Shown here piece after piece: positions 11,218-23,104 of a stretch of DNA of 64,000 nucleotides. The stretch is from Plutella xylostella (lineage: Eukaryota; Arthropoda; Insecta; Lepidoptera; Plutellidae), in assembly GCF_932276165.1 (NCBI RefSeq), contig NC_063992.1:10240001-10304000 (forward strand). The letters are read 5' to 3'. A model generated the notes under the pieces. That model saw only the letters and a list, made by a program, of their open reading frames with translations. It did not search any database and was not told the DNA's origin. The stretch's first letter is position 1, and each line of letters starts with the position of its first letter. The translations under genes and the position numbers were made by a program.

Positions 11218-11373
11218 TAAGGATAGTAAGGATTTATTAATTTTGCTCTTCTAAATACGACCGTAACATCCGGGGCATACAGCGATTGCTAATTTGACTA
11301 GTTTTCACCAAGGTGGCAAACACTAGTCTAGACTTTGTCACCAACTATAAGAAGATTTAATTTACTGAATATT

Positions 11374-11433
11374 TTGACACGGTAGGCAGGTTGTATGGTT
11401 AGAAGTAGCCATACAACCTGCCTACCGTGTCAA
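11374..11433. repeat. perfect hairpin, 25-bp arms
   Basis: TTGACACGGTAGGCAGGTTG begins a 25-bp arm at 11374-11398 that is repeated as an exact complement at 11409-11433 with a 10-bp loop. It does not match any MITE family here. It could be a small foldback insertion or a transcribed hairpin. Confidence 0.7.
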
Positions 11434-12380
11434 ATATTACTTTATATATATGAAGGTAAAGTACCATTATTTTATGTTCTAAGATAATGAAATACCTATA
11501 ACATAGTTTATCATAATATCCAATATCAACTTAACATTCCCAAGTTCGTTTATTAAAACACGGGGAATAATATTTGCATCAATTCCATATAATGTTTATT
11601 TTCCGACCACCCTGTAGGCTAGAGGTTCAGAGCAACCATTCCTAGAAACATGATATGCTAACGAAATGTACACACAAGGAATCTAACAATATCTATCAAC
11701 CTTCGGAACGTATGAATACAATTATGACGGCATGCTCCCCGGGGTAATCCCCTGTTTATACGCACGTTATACTTCTACTATGTGAGGCTGTGAGTTTTGG
11801 AGTGTCGGGTCAGAAAGGCTAAACTTCCGCTTTTCAGTATGAAAACTTAGTATTAAAAATATAAGCCAAGTTTAAAAATAACGAAAATTACAACTGTAAA
11901 TGATTGTCAAGATAACGATGGTAAAGTCACGTCACCAATATAACGTAGAACAAATGTAGTTAAAAAAGACGACCTGAGTTTATTATGCCATTATGCATCG
12001 CCCTGTATATTATGTAACAATAAACCGGAGATAATAACAAGCTCGATCTTTAAACATGGCAATTTCCTGGGCATTTAGGTTGGCTAGATCCTGCAATAAT
12101 TTATGTAAATTGACTATTTAAACGGCCTCTATGAAAGCTTTGGGCGTGAGTTTACATAGCACTGAAACCTTCAGGGGAAATTGCAACTTTTAACTAACCC
12201 TTTTACTAGCCGAGGTAGAGAACTGTTTAATATGAAACTTTACATGACGAAATAGTTTTAAACAATGGTAGTTAAGGAGTTTATAATCATTATTAAGGTT
12301 ATCTTCAAAAGAAAAATTCAAAATAAATCGGGCACTTTAACACACAATCCCCGTAAACCAAATACATTTTAATAGAAACT
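11434..12380. other. AT-rich stretch without recognised gene
   Basis: No domain-bearing open frame, tRNA or dispersed repeat recognised. Confidence 0.5.
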
Positions 12381-12610
12381 AGATGGAGTGTCAGTGCAAA
12401 AGAAACGTCTCGACAAATAACACCTCACTACCACTGAGTTCTTATTTTGATTGAGTTCGGTTAGAAGATTTGTTACTTTATTAATTGGTACAATGGTTGT
12501 CTTGTTTGTTATATTATAAACTTGAACTGTAAACGGTTCGACAGTAAACAAAATGCAATCAAAAAATTTTCTTCGTTTTTGTATGTGAGTATGTGACACA
12601 CCATCTTGTC
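12381..12610 (+). repeat. dispersed repeat X, copy 1
   Basis: Shares GATGGAGTGT, GAGTTCGGTTAGAAGATTTG and the CAGTAAACAAAATG phrase with copies at 24.25 kb (plus) and 16.26 kb (minus), and part of its 3' half with 12860-12985. It is non-coding and of unknown class. No terminal inverted repeat or poly-A tail was found. Confidence 0.55.
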
Positions 12611-12859
12611 CGTACTGTTAACTGAAACGTATAACGCCTTGTTTAGTGATATCGGGGTGCATAAGCCGCAACTGCGTGTATAAACAGCGGTCGGTAATGA
12701 GTTATTGTGGGTGATTGTCAGGATCTGCATGCAGCGCGGTATAAAGCACAGGTTATGAACACATCCAGGCGTACTCTTCAAGTCTATTGTGAATCAAAAT
12801 TTGTGATTAGGTATGTGTGTAAAGTTATGTTACTGATTTATATACTTATTTTTAGGGTT

Positions 12860-12985
12860 CCGTCTCTCAAGAGACGACCATTAGGTTGAACTTATAACGC
12901 TTTGACAGTAAACAAAATTTGGACTGGTTTTTGCGTTGTTTTTATCACCACCATCTTGTGCTTGTATTGTTAATCTAAGTTATTA
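12860..12985 (+). repeat. dispersed repeat X, partial copy
   Basis: Contains ATTAGGTTGAACTTATAACG and TTTGACAGTAAACAAAAT, which match the complement of the 16.26-kb copy, and ends near ACCATCTTGTGC. Only a portion of the repeat is present. Confidence 0.45.
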
Positions 12986-13264
12986 TGGCTTAGTAACCCA
13001 TAATATGTTGATTTCAAGAGTAGTCCGCTGCATTTACGAGTTTGTGAGTACAAAATGATGACAAAGCTTCATCACACGCGCCGCGAGCGCAGGAAATTAA
13101 ATGTGATGCTCGGAACAAGGACCGAGCAACGTTATTGCTTTCAAAACGTTTTTGTGACTGTTAGTTGTTTTACAGGGTTTAATAACGTATTTGTTTTACA
13201 CAGTAAAGGTGCGAATTGGTGGCGGATGATATTATTATGACTATGTCGGAGTGGTGGCCAACGG

Positions 13265-13470
13265 TAGGGCGGCAATCAGTCGAGTCGGTGGATCACTGAC
13301 CCGTTGTTCCGATGACATCAGGAAAGTGGCTGGACCAAACTGGATGAGTGGGATAGGACGGCAAGATTTGGTGTAGCATGGAGGAGGCATGTTCTCTGGA
13401 GTGGGTAAACATGGGCAAGAAGCAGACATAGCTTTGATGACCATGAGTGTCACGGTTTCTATGGGATTCA
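13265..13470 (+). pseudogene. RTE-like LINE C-terminal remnant
   Basis: With stops and frame changes the plus strand still shows the pattern of the C-terminal end of RTE-like LINE proteins: a (T)RCSDDIRKVAGPNWM-like stretch followed by a W-x-x-x-EEA-like region. It is short, broken and without a reverse transcriptase domain. The open frame on the opposite strand is antisense to this. Confidence 0.5.
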
Positions 13471-14204
13471 TTTAGGGGCTACCCATCCATCATACAATGA
13501 ATATAATATTATTAAGATGTTCGACTACATTGAAATAAATAGAAGCCTGTAGTGACGCTGCGACACGTCGGCGTCGTCTACTGCAGCCTCGTGTCGCCCT
13601 CCGCCGTGAAATTGCACCTTTAGCGACCCTTTTGTTGGATGACATGGTGTATTATGTTAATGCCTACAATTCAGTAAAATATTAAGTACTTTATTGAAAA
13701 AGAAACAAATCACCCAACATAATATTACATTATAAGAGTAAGAACAATAAGTGGCCTTTACGATGTTGATATCATGATTAAAGTCTTCTGAAAAGGCAAT
13801 TCACTTATTTTTTTACTAAACTCTTTTTCACTCTCCAAGTACCTACCTACCTACCTATCTCTAAAGCTGGTCCAAGGACAAGCATTTGTTTAATTATTTT
13901 AGTTTTTACACACGTTTTATATATCAAATCTCAGTGAAATGGTCGTAAGTGTGCGTCGTCAGATTACTTACAGCAGACGTAATGGAAAGGCAACAACTCA
14001 GTGTTATTCCACTGCTGAAGGGCGAGGGTCGTAATTTACTTTCACGCCAGTTTTAATTACTTAAAAATATTTTTGCAGAAATACTCACTACGTGAAAATA
14101 ATTATGACTCCGCGAAAACGTTAAAAATTACTGACAAAAATTGAATTTTGTATTTTTTTTTTCATATATTATAGTATAGTATAGTATCGTAAGTAAACAG
14201 TAAG

Positions 14205-14345
14205 TAATTAAGTATCTGTAAGAGATCGCTTTCAGCGATAAGGGCGCCTATTGAACATTAGTTCTAGTCTATAAGTATGTTTTTTTTTGTATGTCTGATT
14301 TCTATGGGGTTCAATAAAGCAATATTCTATTCTAATCTATTCTAT
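14205..14345 (+). repeat. LINE 3'-end fragment
   Basis: AGAGATCGCTTTCAGCGATA followed by AAGGGCGCC and later a TTCAATAAAGCAATATTCTA run resembles the 3' UTR and polyadenylation region of lepidopteran non-LTR retrotransposons. A related phrase (GATTGCTATAAGCGATAAGA) occurs at 23.11 kb. No coding part is present. Confidence 0.5.
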
Positions 14346-14867
14346 CTTTTCTGCCAGAAATGCACATCCCCCTTACGATATTTACCCATAAGGATAAAAA
14401 AGCCTGTGAGATAAAGAATCCGGGCAACAAGTAGTAACAACATGAAAAAGATCAAAAAGCATCGTGTACATTTGCCCTGTGGCTCCGGTACTCGTAATGT
14501 AGGAAATCTTCAAAGCATCATGTTTTAGGCATTATTCCTATATTAAGTAATATTATTATTATCTAGGTAAAATTTATAGAGAATCGTTGCTAATTGTATA
14601 ATCTAAATAAAATGGTTTGCGATTTGATCGACTGACCTAATTTTGATGAAAGATAACAAAATAATATTCACTTCTAATAAACAAAAAAAAGTCTCTTATA
14701 GGACCGTTCCAAAGGCAAGCGTCTAAAATATTGATTCCGTCAAGTTAGAGTACCCTCCATAACCTTCTTTTAACCTGTTAGGCCTACCTATTGCGGATCC
14801 AAGACACAAAACGAGTACAATAATTCCAATTGTGTCAATATAAACGATTAAATAAAAATATACTGCA

Positions 14868-14981
14868 CTACAACTAAAAACATTAAACATTGTTTAACAA
14901 GTGTTTAAATTAAAACTTCACAGTTTTTGTAGGCTTTTGACAGGTAACAACTTTTAAATACTGTCCATGTTTTTGTGGTAA
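14868..14981. mobile_element. MITE, TTACCAC...GTGGTAA family, decayed
   Basis: Shares TTTAACAAGTGTTTAAATT, TTTTTGTAGGCTTTTGACAG and the right end ...GTTTTTGTGGTA with the copy at 50.3 kb. The left end is degraded. It is followed by a GC-rich block (15000-15110) that I cannot interpret. Confidence 0.55.
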
Positions 14982-15606
14982 GCCCCGTAGAATCTACCGG
15001 CCCAGAAACCCGACAGTCTATCGCCGTGTGTGGTGCCGCCGCTGCCGCCAGGTGGCGCCGCCATCTGTCTCCACACCCGCCCGCTGCGCACGCGCCGCAC
15101 ACTGGGCCTTTAGAGCCAGCGCATGGACATATATGAAATAGCGCTTAAAAAAAAATATGAAAAAATAAAGTTACGCATACCATGTATGCTGTACATACAA
15201 ACTTTATAAAAAAAAATGGTTCCTATTTGTTGTAAGTAATAGCTTATTTGTATTGTCAATCGATACGGCTCGTATAGTCTACAGATAATTTAAGTACCCA
15301 TATAATATATTATGAACAAGCAAAGTTTTCTTAAAATAAAAAATACAATAATCAAACGAAAAAAACGAAACGAAATACAATAATCAAAGTTTTTCAATTT
15401 GGAATACGTTTTAGAAATACCATAAAATAAATCCGGGGCATTTGTATGGGTCGAATGTTGATCGAACTTGAAGCACTGTGCACCACATCGTCGCGTGACC
15501 CATGATCCATCCACGACACCCAGTGTGTTGGGGTAGGCTGACCGATAGTGTGGCCTTCACCTTATTGGTAGGATATTGATCATCTGCTGCTGGTTTGGTA
15601 TCCTAA

Positions 15607-15802
15607 TCCTAACTAATATTATTAAATGCGAAAGTAACTGTGTCTGTCTGTTACTCTTTCACGCCAAAACTACTGAACGGATTTGAGTGAAATTTGGTAT
15701 ACATATGGTCTGGACCCTGAGAAAGAATATAGGCTACTTTTTATCCCGGAATTCCCACGGGAAAACTTTTTAAGGCGAAGCGAAGCTCGCGGGAACAGCT
15801 AT
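15607..15802 (+). mobile_element. Helitron-like non-autonomous element, copy 2
   Basis: Starts TCCTAACTAATATTATTAAA, carries GTGTCTGTCTGTTACTC and ends ...GGGAACAGCTAT, with the terminal CTAG changed to CTAT. Same family as 11015-11217 and oriented 5' to 3' on the plus strand. Confidence 0.75.
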
Positions 15803-15879
15803 CTGCCATAATAATATGTAGCGTATGCCTCGTATAGAATCGTATTTAATCTTTTTTACAAGTACTTTTATCCCAAAAC

Positions 15880-15995
15880 GGCGATATGGTTCACCACCTA
15901 TCACGTGAGTACAAATGTGCTGCGAAAAGTGGGTGGCTCACTTGTGAGCCATCTCTGACTACCCCTTCGGGGATTACAGTCCTGAGTGCATATGT
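15880..15995 (+). repeat. SINE-C tail fragment
   Basis: GCGATATGGTTCACCACC ... GTGGGTGGCTCACTTGTGAG, then CTCTGACTACCCCTTCGGGG and CCTGAGTGCATATG. Same order as at 16.5-16.64 kb. The terminal phrase resembles the SINE-A and LINE 3' ends. Confidence 0.6.
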
Positions 15996-16261
15996 AGGTA
16001 GGATATATATGTATATAAGTACTTACCTCTAAAATAGTCTAAAAAGTGTTGTAAAAATCATGAAACGATAAAATTTGTATAATCCTAAAAGATAGGTACA
16101 ATAAAATACCTGCATGTCTAATGAAGTGTATTTCATAATTACCTATTTTTATGAAGAACAATTCAAACATTGTGTGTGTACGATATCACAATTTTACCTT
16201 TTGACCCGGCTATCCTTTGCGCAGATAAGTAGGTAGTTCAATTCTGAGATTAACAATATGC

Positions 16262-16440
16262 TAACAAGATGGTGTATCAAGCTGTCCGCATTTTGTTTGC
16301 TATAAACCGTTTTAAGTTCAACCTAATGACAACCATTGGCACAATCAATAAATCTTTCGAACCGAGCCGAATCAAACCGACCTAATTCAAAATAAGAGCT
16401 CAGTAGTAGAAGTGGGTCGTTATTTGTCGAGACGTTTCTA
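16262..16440 (-). repeat. dispersed repeat X, copy 3
   Basis: Reverse-oriented relative of 12381-12610 and 24246-24420: complement of GAGTTCGGTT, of the CAGTAAACAAAATG phrase and of CAAGATGG at its left edge. It abuts the SINE-C copy that follows. Confidence 0.5.
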
Positions 16441-16444
16441 TTGC

Positions 16445-16640
16445 CCTTACATTTGGTGATGGAAAACATCGTGAGGAAACCTGCAAATCTAGATTCTAGA
16501 TGTGTATCCTAAGTGCATTGTACTTATTCTAAAGCGGCGATATGGTTCGCAACCTATCACGTGAAAAGTGGGTGGCTCGCTTGTGAGCCACCTCTGACTA
16601 CGCCTTCGGGGATTACAGTCGTGAGTGCATATGTTTCTAA
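16445..16640 (+). repeat. SINE-C, 5'-truncated
   Basis: Begins near GGTGATGGAAAACATCGTG and AGGAAACCTGC, continues through GCGATATGGTTCGCAACC and ends CTCTGACTACGCCTTCGGGG ... GTGAGTGCATATG. Two small frames on either strand across it are artefacts. The head is missing. A reverse copy with a B-box-like sequence lies at 42.4-42.66 kb. Confidence 0.6.
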
Positions 16641-17248
16641 TGCACTGACACTCAATCTAATTTGTATTAAAATATCGGTGGCTAAATTAATAAATGTGCT
16701 CGAAAAATACCATAAATAACGCGACGATACGCATCGGCCTGACAATGACAACACAAATTTTCGGGAGCACAAACATATTTATTCATTACACAGTCACGCA
16801 ATATTTCAATAAAAATTGCGTCCGCTATAAGGTGCAGAATTATTAATGAACGGCCCGCTAGGTAATCAGTTCAATCGATGCCTGATAAAGAAATTGGTAA
16901 GATTAATTTGAAATTCATTAGAAAATCTTTTTTACTATTTTTCCCACGTAAAACTTTTTATATCTAAGTAGCATGTAGAATATTTCTGCAAACTATAGGT
17001 ACTTTAGACATTACAGTTGGTAGATAATAAATATTATGTACAATATATTTCCGGTTTCGGCTCTATCCCTGATAAAATTCCCCGAAGCGGTAATAAATAT
17101 GAGCAGTAAAATTAAATCAAATGCGATCGATTCCGCTGTAAATCGATTTATTACCGCGGCTCCCCTTCCCCAATACTGCTTGCTCGGGCCTAGCATTGTG
17201 GACCCACCTTGTGATCTATGTAACACGGTTATTAGGTTATTAGTACAC
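16640..17248. other. non-coding stretch with one hairpin
   Basis: GAAGCGGTAATAAAT and ATTTATTACCGCGGC (about 17086-17160) form an imperfect hairpin. Frames on both strands over it appear to follow from that symmetry. No gene is supported. Confidence 0.4.
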
Positions 17249-17385
17249 TCACGAGCTCACGAGCAATGAAAAAATTCCACTTACTAAATGTCAACACCAA
17301 AATGACAACAATTTTTAAAACAATTTATAGAGTTGGTAATTTTTGCAGACGGCGTCATAAAGCTAGTCATTTGGTGCTATTGTCA
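17249..17385. mobile_element. MITE, CACTCACGAGCAA family, one end missing
   Basis: TACACTCACGAGCTCACGAG then CAATGAAAAAATTCCACT marks the left end, with an internal duplication of CTCACGAG. The interior phrase GACGGCGTCATAAAGCTAG is also in the 32.4-kb copy. The right end is lost. Confidence 0.65.
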
Positions 17386-17539
17386 ATAAAAAAATATATT
17401 TAATTTTATGTTTTATCAACGTTTATAATGGCTAAATAAGACCGTGGCATCACGGTATGGTTTGATTGTGATGTTGTTAGAACATGTCATTTGATTGAGT
17501 CTGGAGAATGACCCCTACTAGGTTTTTTCATAATTATTC

Positions 17540-17645
17540 ATAACGACGACGAGTAATCACTTCCCCACTGCTGGGGCACAGGTGTCCTTCCAATGAAGGA
17601 AGGGTTTCAGCCTAGTCCGCCACGCTGGCCTAGTGCGGGTTGGCG
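17540..17645 (-). repeat. LINE/5S-SINE tail fragment
   Basis: On the minus strand this reads through GGCTGAAACCCTTCCTTCAT and GTGCCCCAGCAGTGGGG, the tail shared with the complete 5S-headed SINEs at 51.5 and 58.4 kb. The 5S-like head is absent. Confidence 0.65.
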
Positions 17646-18164
17646 GTATGTTTAATTATTTTAATCTAAGTTACTAACGACCCGTCCTACACAGAAATTA
17701 CGAAAAAAAATACATCGTATGGTGTAAAACTACCAGTAACAATCGCTGTATCAGTTAATTAACACCATATTCTAAGGAAAAGTATGACCTATCTACCTTT
17801 TCAAAAGACCAGGGTCCAAATTGGGACCCTCCCTTCCCCCAAACACAATTACGTCATCGACAAAGCGGGACCGCATCAAAATGCATGACTCTGTGAACCG
17901 TGGCGAATCTCTGATCAATTTTTAGTTAGCGTTCGTTTTTTAAACTGTTTTTTTTTATTCTGAATATAGATTGGCTGTTGTTTTAAACTTTTAATTGCCC
18001 AAAGACTCTTTTTCAGGCGTATCGTTTGTTTTGTGCTCGTCAGACTGACACGGTGAAGCTATCAGATAGGTTTAAAAATAAATGTAGGTACCTACAGACT
18101 TAGCTAATGCATACAAATATTTCTATCGTACTAATAGTGCGGTCTAAACTAAGCCTAAACCCTT

Positions 18165-18222
18165 CCTTCATTGGAAAGAGACCCGTGCCCCAGCAGTGGG
18201 GACGTGATTGGGTCGTGATGAA
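18165..18222 (+). repeat. LINE/5S-SINE tail fragment
   Basis: CCTTCCTTCATTGGAAAGAG then CCCGTGCCCCAGCAGTGGGG and GGGTCGTGATG. This is only the terminal part of the family described at 51.5 kb. Confidence 0.65.
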
Positions 18223-20820
18223 TAGTGCGGTCTATACACTTTCCCGTGCCTACTTACATCGAACTAACCCAAATATTTGACCTTCCGCCATCAATGAACT
18301 GCGGACAACATACGGCCCGGAATGTATTTATAAAACACGACGAGTGTTAAAACAATAAACACGTCCATCTGTAGTCACTTAAACTTCGCTCCCGTCTGTC
18401 CCCTCCTCCCAAATCTTCCAACACCACTTCAAACATGGTTTGTGTTCCACAAGGTTGCCAAGTCATTTGTCACCGCTGTAATTTGATCCCATTCCTGCAC
18501 CTTGTTTATTTGTAAACATATTGTATAATATATCAATTTTACGCTCGAGGAGATCACAGTCCGCAGCCGCACAGTGATGTCTTTGTTGAGTTAAGTTTGC
18601 TTGCTCGCACAACACGCTTACATTGTCTTCTGGGTTTACTCCGTAAGGGGTACCTCAAGGTTCAGTATTGAGACCTATAGTATTCATCGTCATTTTATTT
18701 TTCTTTAGGTCTAGGTGAAATAATAGGTAGCCACTGATTATATTGAGGCGATGGCCCCGGTTATATTTTTTCGCGGCCCAAATATATAATACAGTCATGT
18801 AATGCGTACTTGTGTACCGTATTTTTAAATGCGTATAATTTCATTCTAAACTACTTTTATGGTCGAGAGATATGAAAACAAAGTGAGGAGTATTTACAAA
18901 GGCGTTCAGCTTCCTATTCGGCCGAGGTCTCTATTGTTCGCGTACTGTGTGTTGTGTGTAAAGTTAATGCGTTAAAGCTCGTTTTGGGCACGACCGGAGC
19001 GAGACTAATTCGAGCCTCGTGCCGCAAAAGCTCAACTGGTGGAGCTTAAGTGGTCTTCTCTGGTGTTGCGATTAACTCCGTACCGTGCGTTACGTGATGA
19101 AGAAAGGTTTGTTGACACTCCACTCGTATAGATAGGTACTATGTCTAGACTAAAATTAGAAAGAATAATTATTTAGTCGCAAGGCGTTATTTTGTAATAT
19201 CAATACGCTTGTAAACACCAGCCCTTTCTTACCCTCCACTTCTTAAATTAGAATAAAGTGGCGTTATCTTTGCTATATGGAACAACGTGGGCCTACAGCC
19301 CAGCTAATTGTATACGTAAAACCGGAGTAAACCCAGACATATGCCTCGATTTGAGGTAAAAAACTGTTTCGAGGAAGTTTAGTCGGGTGACCCCTGCCTG
19401 CTTGTGTAAACAAAAAAATATGTGGCTTAATTATGGGCACAAGCTGATATATCTTTGGCGCAAGAATATATTAGTAAATGCGCTAATTGATTTAAATATT
19501 ATGGTATGAATAAACTATGCGTAAGTACGTGATAATCAAAGGGGTTGAAAAAATATGTTGGTAGGTACTTACAAAAAAGGAAGAGAAACCTGACCCCTCA
19601 GAATCTGAGGGGCAAGGTCACTCTAAAATTGATCAGTTTTTTAGCCCTTGACTGTATTAATAAAAAAAAGAGTTCCGTATAACTATCACACCCTGGCTAG
19701 GATTCTAACCTGGAACCTTTTAGCACAGTAACCACAAGAACTTAACTTTCACTGTGACTACGGCTACAAATCGATTGATCGAATGTGTCATGCTAATTTG
19801 ACCCTTACGAGCGGGGCGGCTGTGTCGAATCACCCCCTCAGGGAACATGTACAGGGTGGGCCATAAATTAACTAACCCACTTAAACAATAACAACTTTAT
19901 TTTATCCCACAAGATTATAATGTATGTATTAGAATAGTAAGTAGAGAACTTTCTAGTAGAAGTATTAGAAAGTATCTTACCGTAAGTTGGATCAACTAGG
20001 ACCACATTTATCTTTTTTATTTTAAACACACATCTATAATACCACACGTCGTTTTGTCTATATGGACGTTCTGGGCCCACAGCAAACATTCATATTATAT
20101 AAATAAATAATATAAAAAAATCGATAAAATATGTAAGTAAGTATCCTCAAAATCAAGTTCGGGGGTGCAAAAGATATAATGTTTACGTGGAATTTTAACT
20201 TACGGTTACGGTATTCGCAACACCCTGTATATCAATCCGATAGCGGGCCAGCCTATCGATAACCATACATACATATATCATTATGCTATCTTATCTAAGG
20301 GTAGGGGAACCACTGGTTTATGAAGATAAGTAATAGATAGGCGAGTTATCCGACCATTCTTGTTTTGATTCGCACGGTACTCGTAAGGTCTGCCTACTTA
20401 CTGTGTTGTATTGTACTGTTGCTACACAAGAGCCTGTTTTACTATGTCTGGACAAAATTTATCTGTGATATAAAAATCATGCGGTCTAAAACACAAGTTA
20501 AGATTAAGATTCATTATTAAATGCGACATAAACTACAATTTTATTATACTGTCAATTGCAAAAAAAAATGTTTACCACTGTGTCACAAAAGCTTCAGAGG
20601 GCGGCTTCATGATTTTTATGCACAGATAATCTATAACCAGGCTCTTAAATGTGAATGATTTGTCTGATGAAATGAACATAGTCATGCAAAAAAAATTGTG
20701 CTGACTTGACTGATCAACCAATTGACGACATAAGTATATATAGTCTTGTTCTGAAACAAAATTAGCTTGGTTTTGGCGTACTGAATAATTAATACCTACA
20801 TGCTGGGGAGCAATGAGAAA
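18222..20820. other. mostly unassigned non-coding stretch
   Basis: AT-rich sequence with short frames only. I see an imperfect inverted pair (AGCTCGTTTTGGGCACGA and CTCGTGCCGCAAAAGCTC, 18978-19032), isolated MITE-like ends (ACAGGGTGGGCC at 19853, GCAACACCCTGTATA at 20219) and a SINE-head-like phrase near 19690. Nothing coding is supported. Confidence 0.45.
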
Positions 20821-20828
20821 AATCCATC

Positions 20829-21021
20829 GGGTTAGTCCCGCTATGGTATGGTCCCGGTATGGCACCCTCTTAAAATACCTATCAAAAAGTCCCGCTATGG
20901 TACCCTTCAGTTTTTGGTACTGTTGTAAAGTAGATCTAAAAGATGGGTACCATAGCGGGACTTTTTGATAGGTATTTTAAGAGGGTGCCATACCGGGACC
21001 ATACCATAGCGGGACTAACCC
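20829..21021. mobile_element. foldback element, perfect 77-bp arms
   Basis: Arms 20829-20905 and 20945-21021 are exact complements over 77 bp, beginning GGGTTAGTCCCGCTATGGTA, with a 39-bp spacer. An exact 8-bp direct repeat AATCCATC lies on both sides (20821-20828 and 21022-21029). An 8-bp duplication fits hAT-like and some other DNA transposons. The arms carry internal repeats of GTCCCGCTATGGTA. There is no coding capacity. The absence of any arm mismatch suggests recent insertion or arm conversion. It sits inside a decayed CACTCACGAGCAA-type element whose right end is at 21054-21077. Confidence 0.85.
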
Positions 21022-21049
21022 AATCCATCTACCATTGCCGTTCCATATG

Positions 21050-21079
21050 TCACTGGAACTTTTTCATTGCTCGCGAGTG
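21050..21079. repeat. right end of CACTCACGAGCAA-type MITE
   Basis: GGAACTTTTTCATTGCTCGC followed by GAGTGTA is the right terminus of this family. A degraded left end (GGGGAGCAATGAGAAAAATC) precedes the foldback element near 20804. Confidence 0.6.
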
Positions 21080-21432
21080 TAATCAAATAATATAACGAAT
21101 ATACTTACCTACATTTTGTCGAAAATCCCCAATAGTATATCAAAATCTGAACATTTCCAAGCTAATTAATTTCTCAGTATCAGATTATTTTAATGAGGTC
21201 TTTCAATAAACGTTCAGTTTGTAGAGATACTGACTTGAATCGTGAAATGTACCTATCGTATAACATCACTAAAGACTCTGATATACAAACGTATAGGTAA
21301 AAGATAAGTCTCCAGAAGCATTACATTACAAATAATTATATTTTGTTCATCGATATTGAATTTGCCCGATAAATGGAATACTACATACTACCTACCATCC
21401 AGTGCAGCGATTACAATATTATCGAACCTCCG

Positions 21433-21712
21433 TTAGCCCCTGTCCGCACCGCGAATATTTCACCGCGCAATTTTTTTTTCGCAATTCTGTAACACATTAA
21501 ATACCTACTATAAGAGTATCCGCACTAGCGGAAAAAAAATCGGGAGGAAAAAAATACACGTTCGTCTCAGCCGGGGTCTGCATAAATGTGACAAAAATCG
21601 CGCGTAATTTTATTCGCGGTGTGAACTGGCGAACTTCGGGCGCGGAATATAATTCGGGCGAATTGCCTAATATCGCGAAGCGAAATATTCGCTGTGCGGA
21701 CAGTGCCTTAAC
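21433..21712. mobile_element. imperfect inverted-repeat element
   Basis: Left arm TGTCCGCACCGCGAATATTT and right arm AAATATTCGCTGTGCGGACA pair with a few mismatches. The interior is rich in CGCGAA and CGGGCGAA words. The 76-codon frame on the minus strand spans the palindrome and is not a gene. Class unresolved. Confidence 0.6.
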
Positions 21713-21870
21713 GTTGCGCAACGTCAACTGCCACTGTCAAAATGTAAGGAAAACTTGTGAGTGACTACGGTGGCGCTGTTCTTTTTCCATATGTTGTGTA
21801 GTATCGTACAACGCTAGCGCATTGTCACGTTAGCCTGTGATAGGGGCTCAGGCATACTTACTACTTACTT

Positions 21871-22038
21871 AGTTCGGTCTAAACAACTTGATAGTTCTGA
21901 ACTTGGCTGGGATAACACTTTTGTGCTTTGTAAAATAACCCACTGTCAATCTTTGAAAGAAGGAATAGGTGGTTTGTTAGTTTGAAAAGGTACAAGAGTG
22001 CATTCACTGCCAACTTCAGAACGAACAAGTGAACTGTG
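21871..22038. mobile_element. MITE, AGTTCGGTCTAAACAACTTG family, decayed
   Basis: Left end AGTTCGGTCTAAACAACTTG. The interior and right end (GTGCATTCACTGCCAACTTC) match in inverted order the element at 40345-40520. The right terminus is degraded. Confidence 0.55.
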
Positions 22039-22488
22039 ATGTGTCCTATTAAAAATGTTTATACCTGAAGAAAGCTGGGTAAGCGATGTATAAAGGTTTT
22101 AGCGGTGACCGAAGGTTGTATAATAGCGTTTGAAAATACAGTTGAGCTCTACATGTTATTGATTTCAGAATATGTGTTACATAACATACTTTGGTAGAGT
22201 CGATTGATGCCTACTTAAATAAAAAAGCTTCAAATCAATAAAATATAAATTATCATTGATATGCTATTTCTATATTGTCAATATAATTGCCATACTCATT
22301 ATTTCATTAACCAGATAAATATCAGAGAATAATAAAGAGTTTCTTTTACCTATTTCTAAAAGCGTAACTCTTAATTGACTATTGAAAAATCAGCCCTAAG
22401 TTTGAATGTTTTCGCAGAAACTGGCTGTGCTGGTTGGTAACAATAAGGCAACATTGCAAATTAAAGGTGTCTTATTTTAGTGAAGTAC

Positions 22489-22665
22489 AGTGGGCAACAA
22501 AAACAAGTATCACACTTTAAAATGGCAATAACTCTTTAAATAAGTAAGTACATAGGATACAATTTTAAAATGAGAAGTATTCAGATAAATTTTTTGAATA
22601 GCTTTCATTTACTCTGTAATCTTTACAATTACCTAGTATTGGCGTGTCAAAAAAAAAGTTCTATG
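22489..22665. repeat. possible mariner-like end
   Basis: TACAGTGGGCAACAAAAACA followed by AGTATCACACTTTAAAATGG resembles a mariner-type terminus after a TA. No matching opposite end or transposase fragment was found. Confidence 0.3.
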
Positions 22666-23104
22666 TTATATGTGTTAGTGTAAGTTATATTATTATGTTA
22701 GTTTCGTAGTGTCGAATATTGAACTTTTTTCACGGATTTAGGTACAAGCTTCATAGAACAACTCTTATTCAGAACGACGAGCTGACTCATTCAGTTTCGC
22801 TTTATAATATAACTTTTTGAATTTACAACAAACCAATTATTAGTATAGTTCACAACAAACAAACGGATTTTAAAAGTGAAGTGTCTATTTTGCAGGCCAT
22901 TGTAGTTAATCCATCATACTTCACGGAAACAGCCACTCAGAGCAGCTTACTCAACAGTTTCCAGATTATAACTATAACTTAGTTCGTGTGTTCGTATTAA
23001 TTAGTTCGTATTAGTTCATTTAGTTCATCTTAGTTCGTATTAATTAAATTGTAATACACTGTACCCCATTACCGTCTCTTTAAGTCCATCCATCTAAAGG
23101 TAGT

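Noticed and set aside
15000..15110. GC-rich block with GCCGCC runs as an exon
   Set aside because: Frames are open on both strands through codon bias only, with no splice sites or recognisable protein. It may be an insert in or next to a decayed MITE.
17011..17269. Overlapping 70-77-codon frames on both strands
   Set aside because: The double openness follows from an imperfect hairpin (GGTAATAAAT / ATTTATTACC) and common codons. No protein family recognised.
20572..20865. 97-codon minus-strand frame
   Set aside because: Its start lies inside the foldback insertion and the rest crosses the insertion junction, so it cannot be a conserved gene.
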